Assembly (NCBI GenBank): GCA_013407085.1
Contig: JACCGJ010016124.1
Span: forward strand, 1 to 64,000
From: Atriophallophorus winterbourni
Lineage: Eukaryota; Platyhelminthes; Trematoda; Plagiorchiida; Microphallidae
DNA: 64,000 nt
Reading direction: 5' to 3'
The notes under the pieces were generated by a model, which did not search any database, had not been told where the DNA came from, and saw only the letters and a list, made by a program, of their open reading frames with translations. The first letter of the stretch is position 1; each line of letters opens with the position of its first letter. The position numbers and the translations under genes were made by a program. This document shows, in pieces, positions 47,602-58,509 of the stretch.

Positions 47602-48370
47602 GTAGGCTCAAGTTTGATGTTCTAAATTTTTGAGATTTGAATCTTATTCATGTTCACAAAAATTACTTGAAAATTTATTAGGAGAATAATATTTTATCTG
47701 ACTGTTATCAATAAGCGGCAATCGTTGATTAACAAGGATTGGAATAGCGTAACGCTAAAGGTTGCCGCTAAGTTTTCGCAGTCTCATAACTTGAGAATTA
47801 GAAAGAGCTATCAGTTCACTTGCAGTAAACTATATCCACCTATTTCTAAACGTGCTTTCATATTACAGCACCTATAGATCACTTTAAACGACTTAGTTTT
47901 CTAATTAATCTGTGTGGTATGCTAACCACCAAATTTTGAACGTCGATTGAACCGTGGTGGTTCAATCTTGAACATTCAAAAAACAAAAGTTTCCTTCCAC
48001 TTTAAATTACACAATTTTTTAATGAGTATATTTCTTAGGTGAATATAAAAAAGTATGCTAGTGCCAACTTCTACTATTAGCACTAAACAGCCATCGTGTA
48101 TGTGGGGCTGATAACATTGAATAAAATCCAGGATATAGTGATCTTATCTGGGTTGCAGAATTTGTTTGGTTTCGCTCGGTGGTAGTTAACTAAAAATTGA
48201 TTTGCTTAAATACTTTGCACTGCAATCATTGACATACAGGATGCGTGTATAATTTTAACAAACGTGTCTTATTGATTCTTTGAAACAATTGATGCTGGAA
48301 CTACTTTTTCTGCAGCACCATTCACTAAACATGAAAACAGCACGTTGTTGGCATATTTTATATTAGCGTT
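47602..48370. other. Intron 18, left part
   Basis: AT-rich, nothing recognised. Confidence 0.4.
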
Positions 48371-48379
48371 ATAATACTA

Positions 48380-48810
48380 GCAACATAATAGAGCATGTCT
48401 ACCCTACTACGATAGAGCCACCATCGCTATACAGGTCATGTAGAGAATTAAAAATGATCGTATTTTAAAAGACCCACACGATCGTAATTAGCAATCCGAA
48501 AGTCGACCATTAAGCAGACCGCAATTGCGGTACCAAAACGTTAACGAAAGAGATATCAAAGTTGTCGTCATTGAACCAACGATTTTGAAAGAAATCGCTC
48601 TTGACTGCTAACTTCGGAGACTCTGTATGAAGTGTCAACTGCGAGCTGAACAAGAGCAGATACTGCTCTCGGTCTCTAGTCGCAGATCACGCCGTGAACG
48701 TGAAACTGAGTACTGCATATCGCTTTGAATTGTGTAGGAGAAATTTTTCCTGCCCAATCGGACTATTTAGTCATTCGAAGGGTTTTACAGCATTTGTGAT
48801 GTACATTAAT
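48380..48810 (+). mobile_element. RTE-type 3' end fragment, plus strand
   Basis: Decayed codons follow the C-terminus of the 20.7-21.6 kb copy: a TGHVE block at about 48430, RDISKLSSLNQ near 48550 and CPIGLFSHSKGF at about 48753-48788. The tail TGTGATGTACATTAATGG matches that copy's 3' tail. Stops are frequent. Confidence 0.7.
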
Positions 48811-49685
48811 GGTCAACGGATGTCATCATTCAATCCTATCTCCATATAATTGCTCGTCAACATAAACGTATAAATTGATAATCATGGACTTGATGAACCA
48901 GTGTAAATTCTATTCGTTTAAAGGGCCCAATACGACCTGTATCAGACGGTGAATCACTTTTTCGAAAGTCGAGCAAGGCAAGTTGCATTGAATATCAACT
49001 ACGAATTTCAGTAAAATAAAGGCAAATCTACTGTTCATTCATATTGAACCGTCCAACTGAGGCCGAATATAAGCGAATGACTAATGTTTTTTCTATTTAA
49101 TCTCATGATTAATGCTCACTGAATTGCTCCATGTGTAAAAACCGGAAGACATTGGCAGGATATTTAACTTCTTATCTATAACTTTCGATGATCCCACTCA
49201 TTACCTTCGTTATCGTACATTAGATAATAACTGTAGATGATATTCCACATGGGACAGGTGACTATTTCATTATTGGTTACAAGTTTCGATTTTTCTAAGA
49301 TATTCACAGATCCATTGTGCAATAAGTTTGTATATTGAATAATATGATGTGTGCCGAAAATGTTTCACGGATGAAACATCAGACAAACTTAAATTCTCCT
49401 AAATTTGAGTTAAGATCCGCACGCAACTATTACAACTACCCATAACGCTTGACACCGTTGTATACACGTGTTTAAATAATTATCGTATCACTATTGTGTA
49501 ATTAGCTTAAAAAATAGATACTGATCGACAATCAGGTGGACCTAACAGTTACAATTTAGGATGGAATTACAGTTGGAATCATGGACTAGAGAAGGTCAAT
49601 AGCGGAAATTTATTGTTATTTGCTTCAAGCTCAAATTTAGTACGTTTACATTGGCTAAATTCGGAACCGGTGAAATATTTCAGAT
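48811..49685. other. Intron 18, right part
   Basis: AT-rich, nothing recognised. Confidence 0.4.
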
Positions 49686-49689
49686 AATT

Positions 49690-49915
49690 AATGATATTAT
49701 GTTGTACGACACTGTTGGATAAGGTTTACACGGTCAACATGCTCGTACAAATGTGTCCACCCACATGTGTCCAAGGTCAAACTCATGGGCTTGAAATAAA
49801 ATGCCTATTTGCATGAATTTCCGTCTCACATACTCAAGACCGGTTGCGTGCTCTTTGCACTCATCAAGTAGGGACAGTACGATGAGACAAGGTTCGGATA
49901 TTTAAGCCACTGCTG
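49690..49915 (-). ncRNA. Hammerhead repeat, minus copy with next unit head (core mutated)
   Basis: On the minus strand TTGATGA replaces CTGATGA, helix II GTGC/GCAC is perfect, and GCAAC replaces GAAAC, so it should be inactive. After ATGCAAATAGGCATTTTA the strand continues with GAGTTTGACC and AACCTTATCCAACAGTG, the next unit's head, as in the tandem structure at 12.5 kb. Confidence 0.7.
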
Positions 49916-50554
49916 GATGTGACCGCGTGATAAAAATGCATACATGGTTTAACAAGTTGGTCGTGTAAAATTCTCCAAAAGTACTATGCAAATACCTGAT
50001 CGTACTCTCTCTAACTGATTATCGCGATACCGTACGCGGTGTGTTTGCGTGATTGAACTGCAAGCAAATATGGATTTAGAGAAAATTCGTTTGGAATTAA
50101 AATATATTCATCAGCATATAATTTTTTTATTTTTTTCAAATTTATTTCATCATTATTTTGTTTATAACGAGCTAAAACGATTTAGCTGCACTCGTTGCAA
50201 TCATACCGATAATAGTTTTGTAGCTATTTACTAATCTCAAGTCTGAAATTAAATGGGAATTTAGTGCACAGAACATTCGTTCGTTTGCAATAAGAACCGT
50301 CAACTAATCCTTAGTGTTTTCTCTTAAAGAAGCTTTCTCCGAAGTACTCAGTTTCAAATGTCAAACCGGATTCAATAACTAGAAAAAGTCAATCAAACGA
50401 AAGAGTGAGTTGTTTCATTACAAATGTCGATAAATTGATCACTTCTGAATTATCGAAGGAATGGGCCTTTGTGTTGACATCAACAAACTGTTTCATACCA
50501 TTGACACATTGCTCTTTATGTTGGTGTTATAACGTTTTCATATTGCAATTGTAG

Positions 50555-50632
50555 AACTCCAGGATGTTGCACGTTCCAAGAAGAAATACCGAAGGTCTGG
50601 AACGCACTCGTTCACGGGAACATTCAGAATCG
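50555..50632 (+). CDS. Large gene, exon 19
   Basis: Acceptor TTGCAATTGTAG, 26 codons, donor GAATCG|GTAAGC, phase 0-0. The peptide begins NSRMLHVPRRNTEGLERT and ends REHSES; strongly Arg/Glu/Ser. It resembles exon 20 loosely (ERTRSREHSES against GTRSRSQKD). Confidence 0.58.
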
Positions 50633-50814
50633 GTAAGCTTTTTCAAAATATGTTGCAACAGTTTCATTGAAGCGCACAGAAATGCTTTCAAAAGTTGCAT
50701 TTCGTTGAACTTGTTGTTTGTTTTGCAAGCGTCAGCCGCTATCGATTGGTTGCAAAATTCCAAGAGGAACAAATAGATTAAACCGTGAATATTTAAATGT
50801 ATTGTGGGGCTCAC

Positions 50815-50985
50815 ATCCTCATTCATTACACACCGCTACCGGCTTCTGGCTGTTTGCCGTCATCATGTGGAGACAGTAAGATCAGGTTCAGTGAGCCTTG
50901 AAACAGTGGTAAAATGGTAAACAAAGTTATGCTTGTATGCCACTGTTATATAGGGTTCTTACAAAGAACCACGAATATTTTGTTT
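50815..50985 (-). repeat. Divergent hammerhead-related repeat, minus copy
   Basis: On the minus strand the leader ATAACAGTGGCATACAAGC, TTTACCATTTTACCACTGTT and ACTGTCTCCAC aligns with the hammerhead family. The core is changed: ATGATGA, arms CGGC/GCC, then AGAAGCCGGTAGCGG instead of CGAAACCGGTCGTGG. A related but distinct subfamily, probably not catalytic. Confidence 0.6.
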
Positions 50986-50989
50986 ATAT

Positions 50990-52090
50990 TTTATACAGTA
51001 AATCATTAGATTGCGTAAATGATATTCACTTAATTCCGCATATTGACTCCACAAATAATTATGGGATTCACAGACTCAGTGTGTAGTAGACTGACCACTG
51101 CAAGAATGTCCCCAAGAATATAGAAGAAAAAGCACAGGAGAATGAAGGTTTTAACGCGGTAGCCAAAACTTGATAATAGCCATAGATTCAAATCATCACC
51201 ACATTACTACATGTAACAGAATGAACAAATAATCACATATCGATTGCGTGTTTAATATTTCGGTTAAGAATTATGTTCATCAGCACACGTAAGTTAAATT
51301 TTGTTTTAGAATGCATCGCGCGTCAATCAAATGATACGCCAGAAAATTCAAATTAAAGATAATCAAGCTTTACGAAAAATTGACACTCTCAATCAATGCA
51401 TGTAATTGCAATGTGGAGATGTGGGCTATGTTAGCTTGTCACTTTTGCACTTGTCGCGAATCTGGTTCTTGATGGGTGATACTCGGTCGTCCAAAGTTTA
51501 TTGGTAATGGCACCCGCTTATGTGCCGACCTTTAGCTGGACATAATATTGTGGAGATTCCTAAGCAACTGCGTTACCAGTTGATAAATTGCCATTCACAG
51601 CTATCAGACCACACCTTTACCCCGTGCTCCATCTTTTGACATAGGTAGGCCCCTTTAATTATTAGTGATCATGATGACGTGAATCATCCGATTTTACCTC
51701 ACAGATTGCCAAACAATCTACTGGCCTTTCATACATATATATCCCAGATTTATTTATGCCAAACTGAATGCTAGGCCATTGTGTCGGTTCTCCACAGATC
51801 TCCAGAGAATTTTTTTCGAAATATAGGCAACTTGATGTACTCCAAACTCTGACGTCGTGAGAAGTTCGAAAGAATATCTAAGCGAAGAAACTTTAGGAGC
51901 AGTAGGTAGGAAAAGGGAAATACTACAAATCATACCACTGCACACTAAACGGTCAATGGCATTCCTACATGCAGATCGAATCCACTAGCAACGTACCGGG
52001 TAGATTTATGCTTGCGTCCATCCAGTTTAGATCGACATGAAATATATGCCAGAAGTGAGTGATGGCAAAGAGAGATAAGGAAATGCTTTC
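50990..52090. other. Intron 19
   Basis: Mixed sequence with a GC-richer patch at about 51.4-51.7 kb. Nothing recognised. Confidence 0.35.
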
Positions 52091-52094
52091 GTTA

Positions 52095-52206
52095 TTTGAA
52101 GATAAAGTATATTTGGCATTATTCAGCCAAATTGACATTCAAATTCTAAATTTGAAGATAAAGTATATTTGGCATTATTCAGCCAAATTGACATTCAAAT
52201 TCTAAA
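52095..52206 (+). repeat. Perfect 56-base tandem duplication
   Basis: The unit starting TTTGAAGATAAAGTATATTT and ending CAAATTCTAAA occurs twice with no difference that I can see (52095-52150 and 52151-52206). Such identity implies a recent event or an assembly artefact. Confidence 0.85.
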
Positions 52207-52430
52207 AGCTCAAAATTTCACAAGTGATGTTCTGTTCCTGCTTAATATCTGTACAAATTCTAACCTCAACTTTTAGATTTATTATGTGCTAAATGGTCAT
52301 GTGGGTCTGGTTTCATAACAGCATATGAATAGTTTTTAGGGCTGTATGCTAATATAGGTTTGGCTGATCATCAGAAAAATATGATCACAGGACTTATGAG
52401 CTAATTTTTGAACTTGTTATTTCGGTCTAG

Positions 52431-52541
52431 ATATTGGGATTTCTGACGCAGACTCCAAGGCCGATGCTCAGAGGTACCAGATCAAGATCGCAAAAAGACA
52501 CACAATCTGATGCGAGGCATGAAAGCGATACAGATAATCAA
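52431..52541 (+). CDS. Large gene, exon 20
   Basis: Acceptor TTATTTCGGTCTAG, 37 codons, donor AATCAA|GTAAGT, phase 0-0. The peptide begins ILGFLTQTPRPMLRGTRS and ends HESDTDNQ; basic first half, acidic tail, no Cys. The perfect donor makes it solid. Confidence 0.65.
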
Positions 52542-52764
52542 GTAAGTATATCGTTCCCGAAAATATTTCGTACTAGCAGTTGAGTTTTGAGTTTATTCCT
52601 TATGTTCACACTATACTCATTTGTTCAGTGCATTGATTACCACCGTGGAATTCATCACCAATTTCTGCTCTTAATTATTCAACTGTTTCCGGATTCATGT
52701 AACACGGGGTGTTCCATAATTATCTCGTCAGAAAAATATTTGACTAAATTAAAAATTATACATT

Positions 52765-52880
52765 AGTTGAACAAAATGCTCATTTGCATGCATTTCCATC
52801 ACACCCCACGACAAATTTCATGCTGTTTGCGCACATCAGACAGGGACAGTACGATCAGTATCCGCATGCGCTTGATTAGT
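52765..52880 (-). ncRNA. Hammerhead repeat, minus copy
   Basis: On the minus strand CTGATGT replaces CTGATGA. The arms GCGC/GCAT are partly paired, and GAAAT, TTGTC and GTGGGG follow. The catalytic last A of the first box is lost, so it is likely inactive. ATGGAAATGCATGCAAATGA follows. Confidence 0.7.
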
Positions 52881-53094
52881 TGATTCGAAGTGATACCCGT
52901 AATGCTGCGGATTTAAATGGCACCCAAAATTGGAAATCTAAGATTTGATCCAAAACAATTAAGCGTTAACAAACTAACACCACTCACTCTCATCTCTCTA
53001 ATAATTGTACTCGGCGTTGCTAAACTCTGAAAAATTAACGATCATTATTAATGACGTAGAATACCAAACACACCATTTTTTGTTCTGCAATCAG

Positions 53095-53163
53095 GGACCC
53101 CGTTCCGGGTCGTCGGTGAGCGACCAGTCCTATCGCATGAAGGATGAGTTTAGAAAACCCGAA
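53095..53163 (+). CDS. Large gene, exon 21 (paralogue of exon 18), two possible donors
   Basis: Acceptor TTTTGTTCTGCAATCAG, then 23 codons starting GPRSGSSVSDQSYRMKDE to a GTGAGC donor, the same length as exon 18. A second donor GTAAGT lies six bases later (exon end 53169, two more codons: VS). Both keep phase 0, so tandem-donor splicing would add or drop two residues. Confidence 0.68.
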
Positions 53164-53169
53164 GTGAGC

Positions 53170-54235
53170 GTAAGTTTCATTTTATGAAAAGCTATAAATT
53201 CAAGCCGCCGTTTTTATTAAAATTACTTGATTATTCATTTCAATTATTATTACCAAACATACAACACCTACGAAAAGATAGTCCGACTAAATATGAAGAG
53301 GAAAGTAACTAATCGTTCATATTTTCTTTAACCCAATGTGTACAATCGTGTTGAGAATGAATCTGTACGGAATGGTATGCGTACATTGATGACCCATTCT
53401 GTTAACTGGGTGGTTCTTTCGGGCACAAACAGAGCCGCATGTATCTAGAGAGTCAGTGGAGATATCAACGATAAACTTGAACTCATCTCATTGATATGTG
53501 AGTCTGGATTGTTGGCAAAATTCTAATAGTGAGGTCCTCTGAAATTAACCTTACTCCATACCTAAAACCAGGATGATATCGCCCCCGAAAGCAACTGAGA
53601 AAATGGGAGTACGACCAATTGCATGCATCCATTGCAGACAACTGGTATCCTTATCGGTACAATTTATTGGCTTGCTATTGATGTACATTGATTAACCTTG
53701 GTCATAATTCTGAATATTCACGGAAACTCACTGAAATTTTGCCGTTTACATTATTGTGAAGCGGATGTCATGATATTTGATCAAGGATATGTCTGAAGAG
53801 ATTTTAGCGACAAATCTGAGGTTGAGCTGTTAGATTGAATCATAGTTTATAGACATTAGTCGTGATTGTAAAACGTTGTGACTATAATTGCCACAACAAG
53901 TTTTCGGTTACTGGCCATGCACCGATTAACAGTAGTTTGGATTGTGACAGGGATGTGTTCTGTAGCAGTTTACAAGAACTAATTGGATTTATATTGCATG
54001 TGTGATGATTATTTTAGCCGGATACATGAATGGGCTTATAAGTTACACAGTTTCAATGGAACCTTACTTGTATGGAAGGTTTGGTCTTGAAGTTTATCAA
54101 AATAACAATGTTCTAATCAGCTACTTTTGGATGGGTTTCGTGCAAGCTTGCCGCTTATGTTGGAGTACCTGTTAAAATCTGATCATACTTTAACATGTGT
54201 AATGCTGTCGACAAGAAGCTTAGAGACGTCGAAAT
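53170..54235. other. Intron 21, left part
   Basis: No motif recognised. A short open run (about 53570-53650) ends at a GT but lacks an in-phase acceptor. Confidence 0.35.
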
Positions 54236-54335
54236 GCTGATTTATTCATGGATTTATTCATAGATTATATGCAGGTAAAAAGCGATGCTTTACAAGACCC
54301 ACAAAAATGTACATCGGGTCGGGTGGTAAAAAATA

Positions 54336-54876
54336 TCAAAATATTTTTAGATTATTGTCAAACATAAAAAACATACTTTTTATGTGGATATCTAGTGATT
54401 TCTTGAAAACTTCAACAGTTCCAGATTGTACCACATGAGTAGGTAAACTGTTCCACAGTTGCACATTGCGAATGGAAAATGCATATTTGCTATGCTGTTG
54501 GTAAAGTTTCGATTGGTGACCTCGCAGATGTGTGTTATGGGACAGATGAAACAAATGACCGCAAGGATGATTTGTTTGATTAAGCACTGTCCAAATGAAT
54601 ATTAGTGCTCCTCGTTTCCGTCTGTATTGAGCCGAATGCAAATTCAATATTTCAATATGGATAATTAGATAGTCCCATGAAGAGTTTTGTCGCTCTGCGC
54701 TGTGGAGTTTCTAATAGCAGAATATCTTTTTTCAACCAAGGATCCCATGCCGGTATAGCATATTCAACATGAGGACGGATGTACGTTGAAATCAATTTTC
54801 AGACAATATTGGGGTCAAACGAACCTAGGACTCTTCTGAGGAGACCCAAGTTGTTTTCAGCTTTGCAGGCAGCCAG
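54336..54876 (-). pseudogene. CR1 ORF2 C-terminal part, broken
   Basis: After the RT frame stops at 54877, the homologous reading continues in other frames: CKAENNLGLLRRVLGSFDPN, STYIRPHVEYAIPAWDPWL and, at 54336-54647, NVQLWNSLPTHVVQSGTVEV with FKKSLDIH. These are the standard C-terminal blocks of CR1 RTs. Confidence 0.75.
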
Positions 54877-55806
54877 TCAACATTGCATTGAGTTTCCTAA
54901 GTCTAATTGGATAATCACATCTAAATCTTTTTCGGAGGAGACGGGTTTAATAACAGTGCGACCAAGATAATATTCTTTGCTGGACTTGCTGTTGAGAGAC
55001 AATAGGCTGCATTTCGAAGCATTCAGGGGCATTTCGTTGTCTATGGACCAAGTGTGAATCATATTGAGATCCCGTTGCTTGTTCTGTGTGTCGTCTGTGG
55101 AGTCTATCTTGCGCCAAAGCTTTGCGTCATCAGCGAAAATAAGCACGGACGACTGTAAGACAGTAGGCAAGTCGTTTATATATATTAAAAACAAAAGCGG
55201 TCCGAGGACTGATCCTTGTGGGACACCACGGGCAACTTTAATCGACTCGGATAGTTCGTTTTTGACTCTCACATACATCTCACGAGATATCAACCATTCT
55301 TTAATCCATGCATGGAGTTTACCCTGTACTCCGTAGGTGAGTAGTTTCGACGAAAGTATTTCGTGATTCACACGATCGAAGGCTTTTGAGAAATCGATAT
55401 CAATTACGTCCACGGAGTGGCCGGCATCCAGTAGCTGAGACCAAGATTCTTTTGCTAATAGCAAATTTGTCAGACAGGATCGTTTTTTCCTGAATCCATG
55501 CTGTGCCTCGGAGATTAAATTATTAATCTCAAAGTGATTCCGTAAGGCATCAGCTATTATGGACTCCATTACTTTGGATAGCCCTGGTAATAACGCTATC
55601 GGGCCATAGTTTAAAGGATCATTCCTTTTGCCACCCTTGTAGATGGGACTAATCAGGGCAGTTTTCCAAGTTTCTGGTACAAAGCTCTGCTCGAACATCA
55701 TCGTGAATACGTCAGATGTCGTTATTGCCAACTCGGAAGATAGATTGTACAAAATGTTTGCGTGTATATTGTCTATACCGGGTGAGCCTGTTCTCTTCAT
55801 CGTCAT
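54877..55806 (-). CDS. CR1 reverse transcriptase domain
   Basis: 309 open codons in one frame. Blocks in order: PETWKTALISPIYKGGKRND, NYGPIALLPGLSKVMESII, QHGFRKKRSCLTNLL, DIDFSKAFDRVNHEIL, GVPQGSVLGPLLFLIYINDL and the catalytic LIFADDAKLW, with both Asp present. The family copies genomic RNA into DNA at the insertion site. The start given is only the first ATG; the real ORF2 continues from upstream across a shift at 55806. Confidence 0.88.
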   Translation of the reverse strand: MTMKRTGSPGIDNIHANILYNLSSELAITTSDVFTMMFEQSFVPETWKTALISPIYKGGKRNDPLNYGPIALLPGLSKVMESIIADALRNHFEINNLISEAQHGFRKKRSCLTNLLLAKESWSQLLDAGHSVDVIDIDFSKAFDRVNHEILSSKLLTYGVQGKLHAWIKEWLISREMYVRVKNELSESIKVARGVPQGSVLGPLLFLIYINDLPTVLQSSVLIFADDAKLWRKIDSTDDTQNKQRDLNMIHTWSIDNEMPLNASKCSLLSLNSKSSKEYYLGRTVIKPVSSEKDLDVIIQLDLGNSMQC

Positions 55807-56510
55807 TAATTTTGTTTGAACAACGTTGGGGGGAACTCCACCCCCTGAAGAATTGGCAGGCTGCAGCTGTCAGAGTTTAAGGGCTGTCTATGGGTCGACA
55901 CTTGTGAGATAACTGATGCAAATTGTTGTCGGAAAACGTTAGCGCAATCTTTAAATGACGTCACTATTCCAGTAACAGAGACCAGTGGCGGTATTTCCAT
56001 TTTAACATTCCGGAGGTCGTTGACGTGTCTATACAATGCTTTGGGATTTATAATGAATTTTTCGACAAGACTGATTTGGTAATCTTTTCTGTCTTTTCGA
56101 ATGAGGCAGACACACTTATTTCGCAATAACGTGTAGTAGCACCAAGTTATCCCAGAAGGATCGTCCAAGTATTTGCACCAGGCATTGTCACGTTTACACA
56201 TCCATTTCCGAGTACTGCTTCTGAGAGGCGTTTTCGGACGCTGTTTGCTGGATATTATTTTTACCTTCGATGATAAGTCAATGATAATACGAAGTTGGCT
56301 GTAAAACGTTTCCCAGATTTCCTTAGCTGATTTGAATTCAAGGAAATCCCATCGATTTGCAGTAGCAAGAGCTCGAAGCAAGTCATAGTTCACAGTTGCA
56401 TACGTTCGTTGAGTATTTCCCGCTGGTTCGTATTGATAAGTATAATCAAATGTCATGACAACATGATCACTCAATCCGAGTGGAGCTGTATAGGAAACAG
56501 ATTCTATCAT
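55806..56510 (-). pseudogene. CR1 ORF2, endonuclease end and linker
   Basis: 234 open codons starting MIESVSYTAPLGLSDHVVMT, where SDH is the last catalytic block of apurinic-type endonucleases. The pre-RT linker follows (WMCKRDNAWCKYLDDPSG; KALYRHVNDLR). It overlaps its neighbour by a few bases in another frame, a sign of a frameshift. Confidence 0.8.
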
Positions 56511-57135
56511 GAGTTCTTTGTTCGTAAGTATGAGGTCCAGGCTAGATGGGTTTGTTCAGATCGAAATCGCGTTGGTTGTTGCACATGGTTGTAAAGAGGG
56601 GTGCAAGTCATTATTTCTTGAAGAAAGCTTTTGAATGAATCGTCACCTTTAATGTGTGTTGCAAGGGTCGATACATTAAAATCACCGAGGAGGAGCGAAT
56701 GTGAATATGTGAGCTTCAATGCAAAACGTATTGCATTAGAAAGAACAGTGTCAGCGGCAGATGATGAGGGAGGGGGTCGATAAATCAATGCTAAGAGGAA
56801 CTTACGTTTATCATGTAAGTCAAAAGAGCAAAACAATGTATCTGGGACATCTAACTCGGGGGAGAGAAGTATAGTGCAGTTGATGCTTTCATGTAAGTAG
56901 AAGAGAGAACACCGCCACCTTTTGTTGCTCGATCTTTTCCGTAAATCATCATATTAGGGATTTTAAGTTCAGAGTCGTGTATAGAATTACACAACCAGGT
57001 TTCTGTCACTGCAATCAAATCCCAAGACGCCACGGTCGCACGTGAATACAGTTCAGTGAACTTGCCCAGAAAGTTCTGAGCATTGGTGTAACAGCATGAT
57101 AGAGATTTGATTTTTGTTGACGATGAAGAGCTCAT
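56507..57135 (-). pseudogene. CR1 ORF2, endonuclease N-terminal part, frameshifted
   Basis: The first frame (57135-56851) has CCYTNAQNFLGKFTELYS and DLIAVTETWL, with the catalytic Glu. A shift at about 56840 leads to 56836-56507 with LALIYRPP and SLLLGDFN, holding the Asp/Asn pair. These motifs define the APE-type nuclease that nicks target DNA. Confidence 0.8.
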
Positions 57136-57212
57136 AGAAGTGGATTCGCCGACTCAGAGTTGGTCGGCTGCTGCACGTTTTTGGTCTCAGGTGCATTTGA
57201 TTGACTTGGTAG

Positions 57213-58506
57213 CTAAGTCATTTCAGGAACAATAGTGTTCGTATGTTTTATTTCGTATACAGCCCGAATACGAATTTCAGGAGGTGCAAATTTTCGACAT
57301 TGATACCACGCCTCTAGTATTCTGTCCTTCATCTCGTCTGTGCGGAATGATATTTTGAGAGGAGGAGGCTGATGCGTTTCTTTTTCAGTATAAGGCGCAT
57401 AACATGAGTCGTTATTATGTCCTTTAAACATAGGATCTCTTGTAAAAATCTCCATTCACTGCAATCGTGTTGCAGACGTTTGCTGGGTTCTACTTCGTTC
57501 GAAGTGGGTACACCATGAAGTATAACAGCTCTGCGATTTGTAGCCTCTTTTGCTAGTTCCGGATTATTACGACGAATTTGCCGTTCTTCCCAAGGAACGT
57601 CCGGAAATATTAACACAGTCGATTTGTTTACAACTAAGAGGGATGAGGCGAGCAAAATATTTTCAACATCTTGGACGGACATGAGCACTACACGCAGTAA
57701 CCTGGGTGTGTTCGCACGAGGTGAGTTCGGGGGTCTAAACAATAGCGTCAGCGACGCAGGTGAGGCCGTGATGTCTAAGCTTCTGCAAAGGTCATTCCAT
57801 TGATTCCTATCATCTGCTTCGCGTTGCTTTAGCGATGGCGAAGTTGATTCAACGAGATTACTACAAATTACCGTTAGATCATCAATGTTTGTCTTATGGG
57901 GGTTTTAGTGTTCAAACTCTTCGGTCTAAGCTTATGCACATCCTTCGATAATTCAGCACTATCATTCACTTGACTACAGGTCTGATTCGCAGACTCATCG
58001 GTCGTACCGAGCTGTTGGAAGGGACTTTTGTCGATTTCTGGAGAAATCAGCGTTTCTGTAGTAGCTAGCGCTTCCCTGTAAGACTTGCGGTTAATGTGGT
58101 TTGGGACTGCGCTTAGAACTGGTTTCAGCGCTTTCTGACACGCAAATGTTTGGAAAGTCTCTAACGTGTTTTTAAGCCGTTTAAGGTTCGCCTCTACAAC
58201 GAACATGCGTCTTTCCATAATTGAATCAGAGTTTTCGGCTCTTGATAAATCACTATTTACTTTCAATCTGCATGGATTACATATATAGAAAATGCCTGGT
58301 GATTTTTCATTATTAATTTGAGTCACAGATTCGGGTGATAAATACTTTTCACAGTTCGCATGAATAGCAATTAAACACAAGTAACATTCAACTTGACGCG
58401 ATCTGGGACTTACCCACTTTTGACAAAGTTTGCACTTTTTACAAGCCTCGTCGTCAGGTCCGTTTAAGGTCACGTCAGGTCCGTTTAAGGTCACGTTATC
58501 GGTCAT
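57213..58506 (-). pseudogene. CR1 ORF1 with PHD-type zinc finger, broken into three frames
   Basis: The first frame (58506-57874, 210 codons) has a C4HC3 finger: CKLCQKW..., CYLCLIAIHANCEKY, then YICNPC, the PHD pattern known from ORF1 of some CR1 elements. Shifts near 57900 and 57450 move to frames 57742-57329 (RRAVILHGVPTSNEVEPSK) and 57455-57213 (ISFRTDEMKDRILEAWYQ). A perfect 21-base duplication near the start (58453-58494) repeats VTLNGPD. Confidence 0.78.
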
Positions 58507-58509
58507 TGT

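Larger units (their letters stand above)
54236..58506 (-). mobile_element. Nearly full-length CR1-like non-LTR retrotransposon
   Basis: It reads leftwards: ORF1 with a PHD-type finger (58506-57213), endonuclease (57135-56507), linker (56510-55806), RT (55806-54877) and C-terminal part (to 54336). The 3' end carries two copies of a CCATGAATAAAT-like 12-mer (54243-54266 on the plus strand), typical of CR1 3' terminal repeats. Frames change at several points, so this copy cannot make intact proteins, but little is missing. The 43.8-46.0 kb element is a truncated relative. Minus-strand sequence up to about 58900 is probably its 5' leader. Confidence 0.85.

Noticed and set aside
53570..53655. Open segment MISPPKATEKMGVRPIACIH as an exon
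   Set aside because: It ends well at CTG|GTATCC but the only acceptor puts it one base out of phase, and reading from that acceptor in phase 0 meets TGA.
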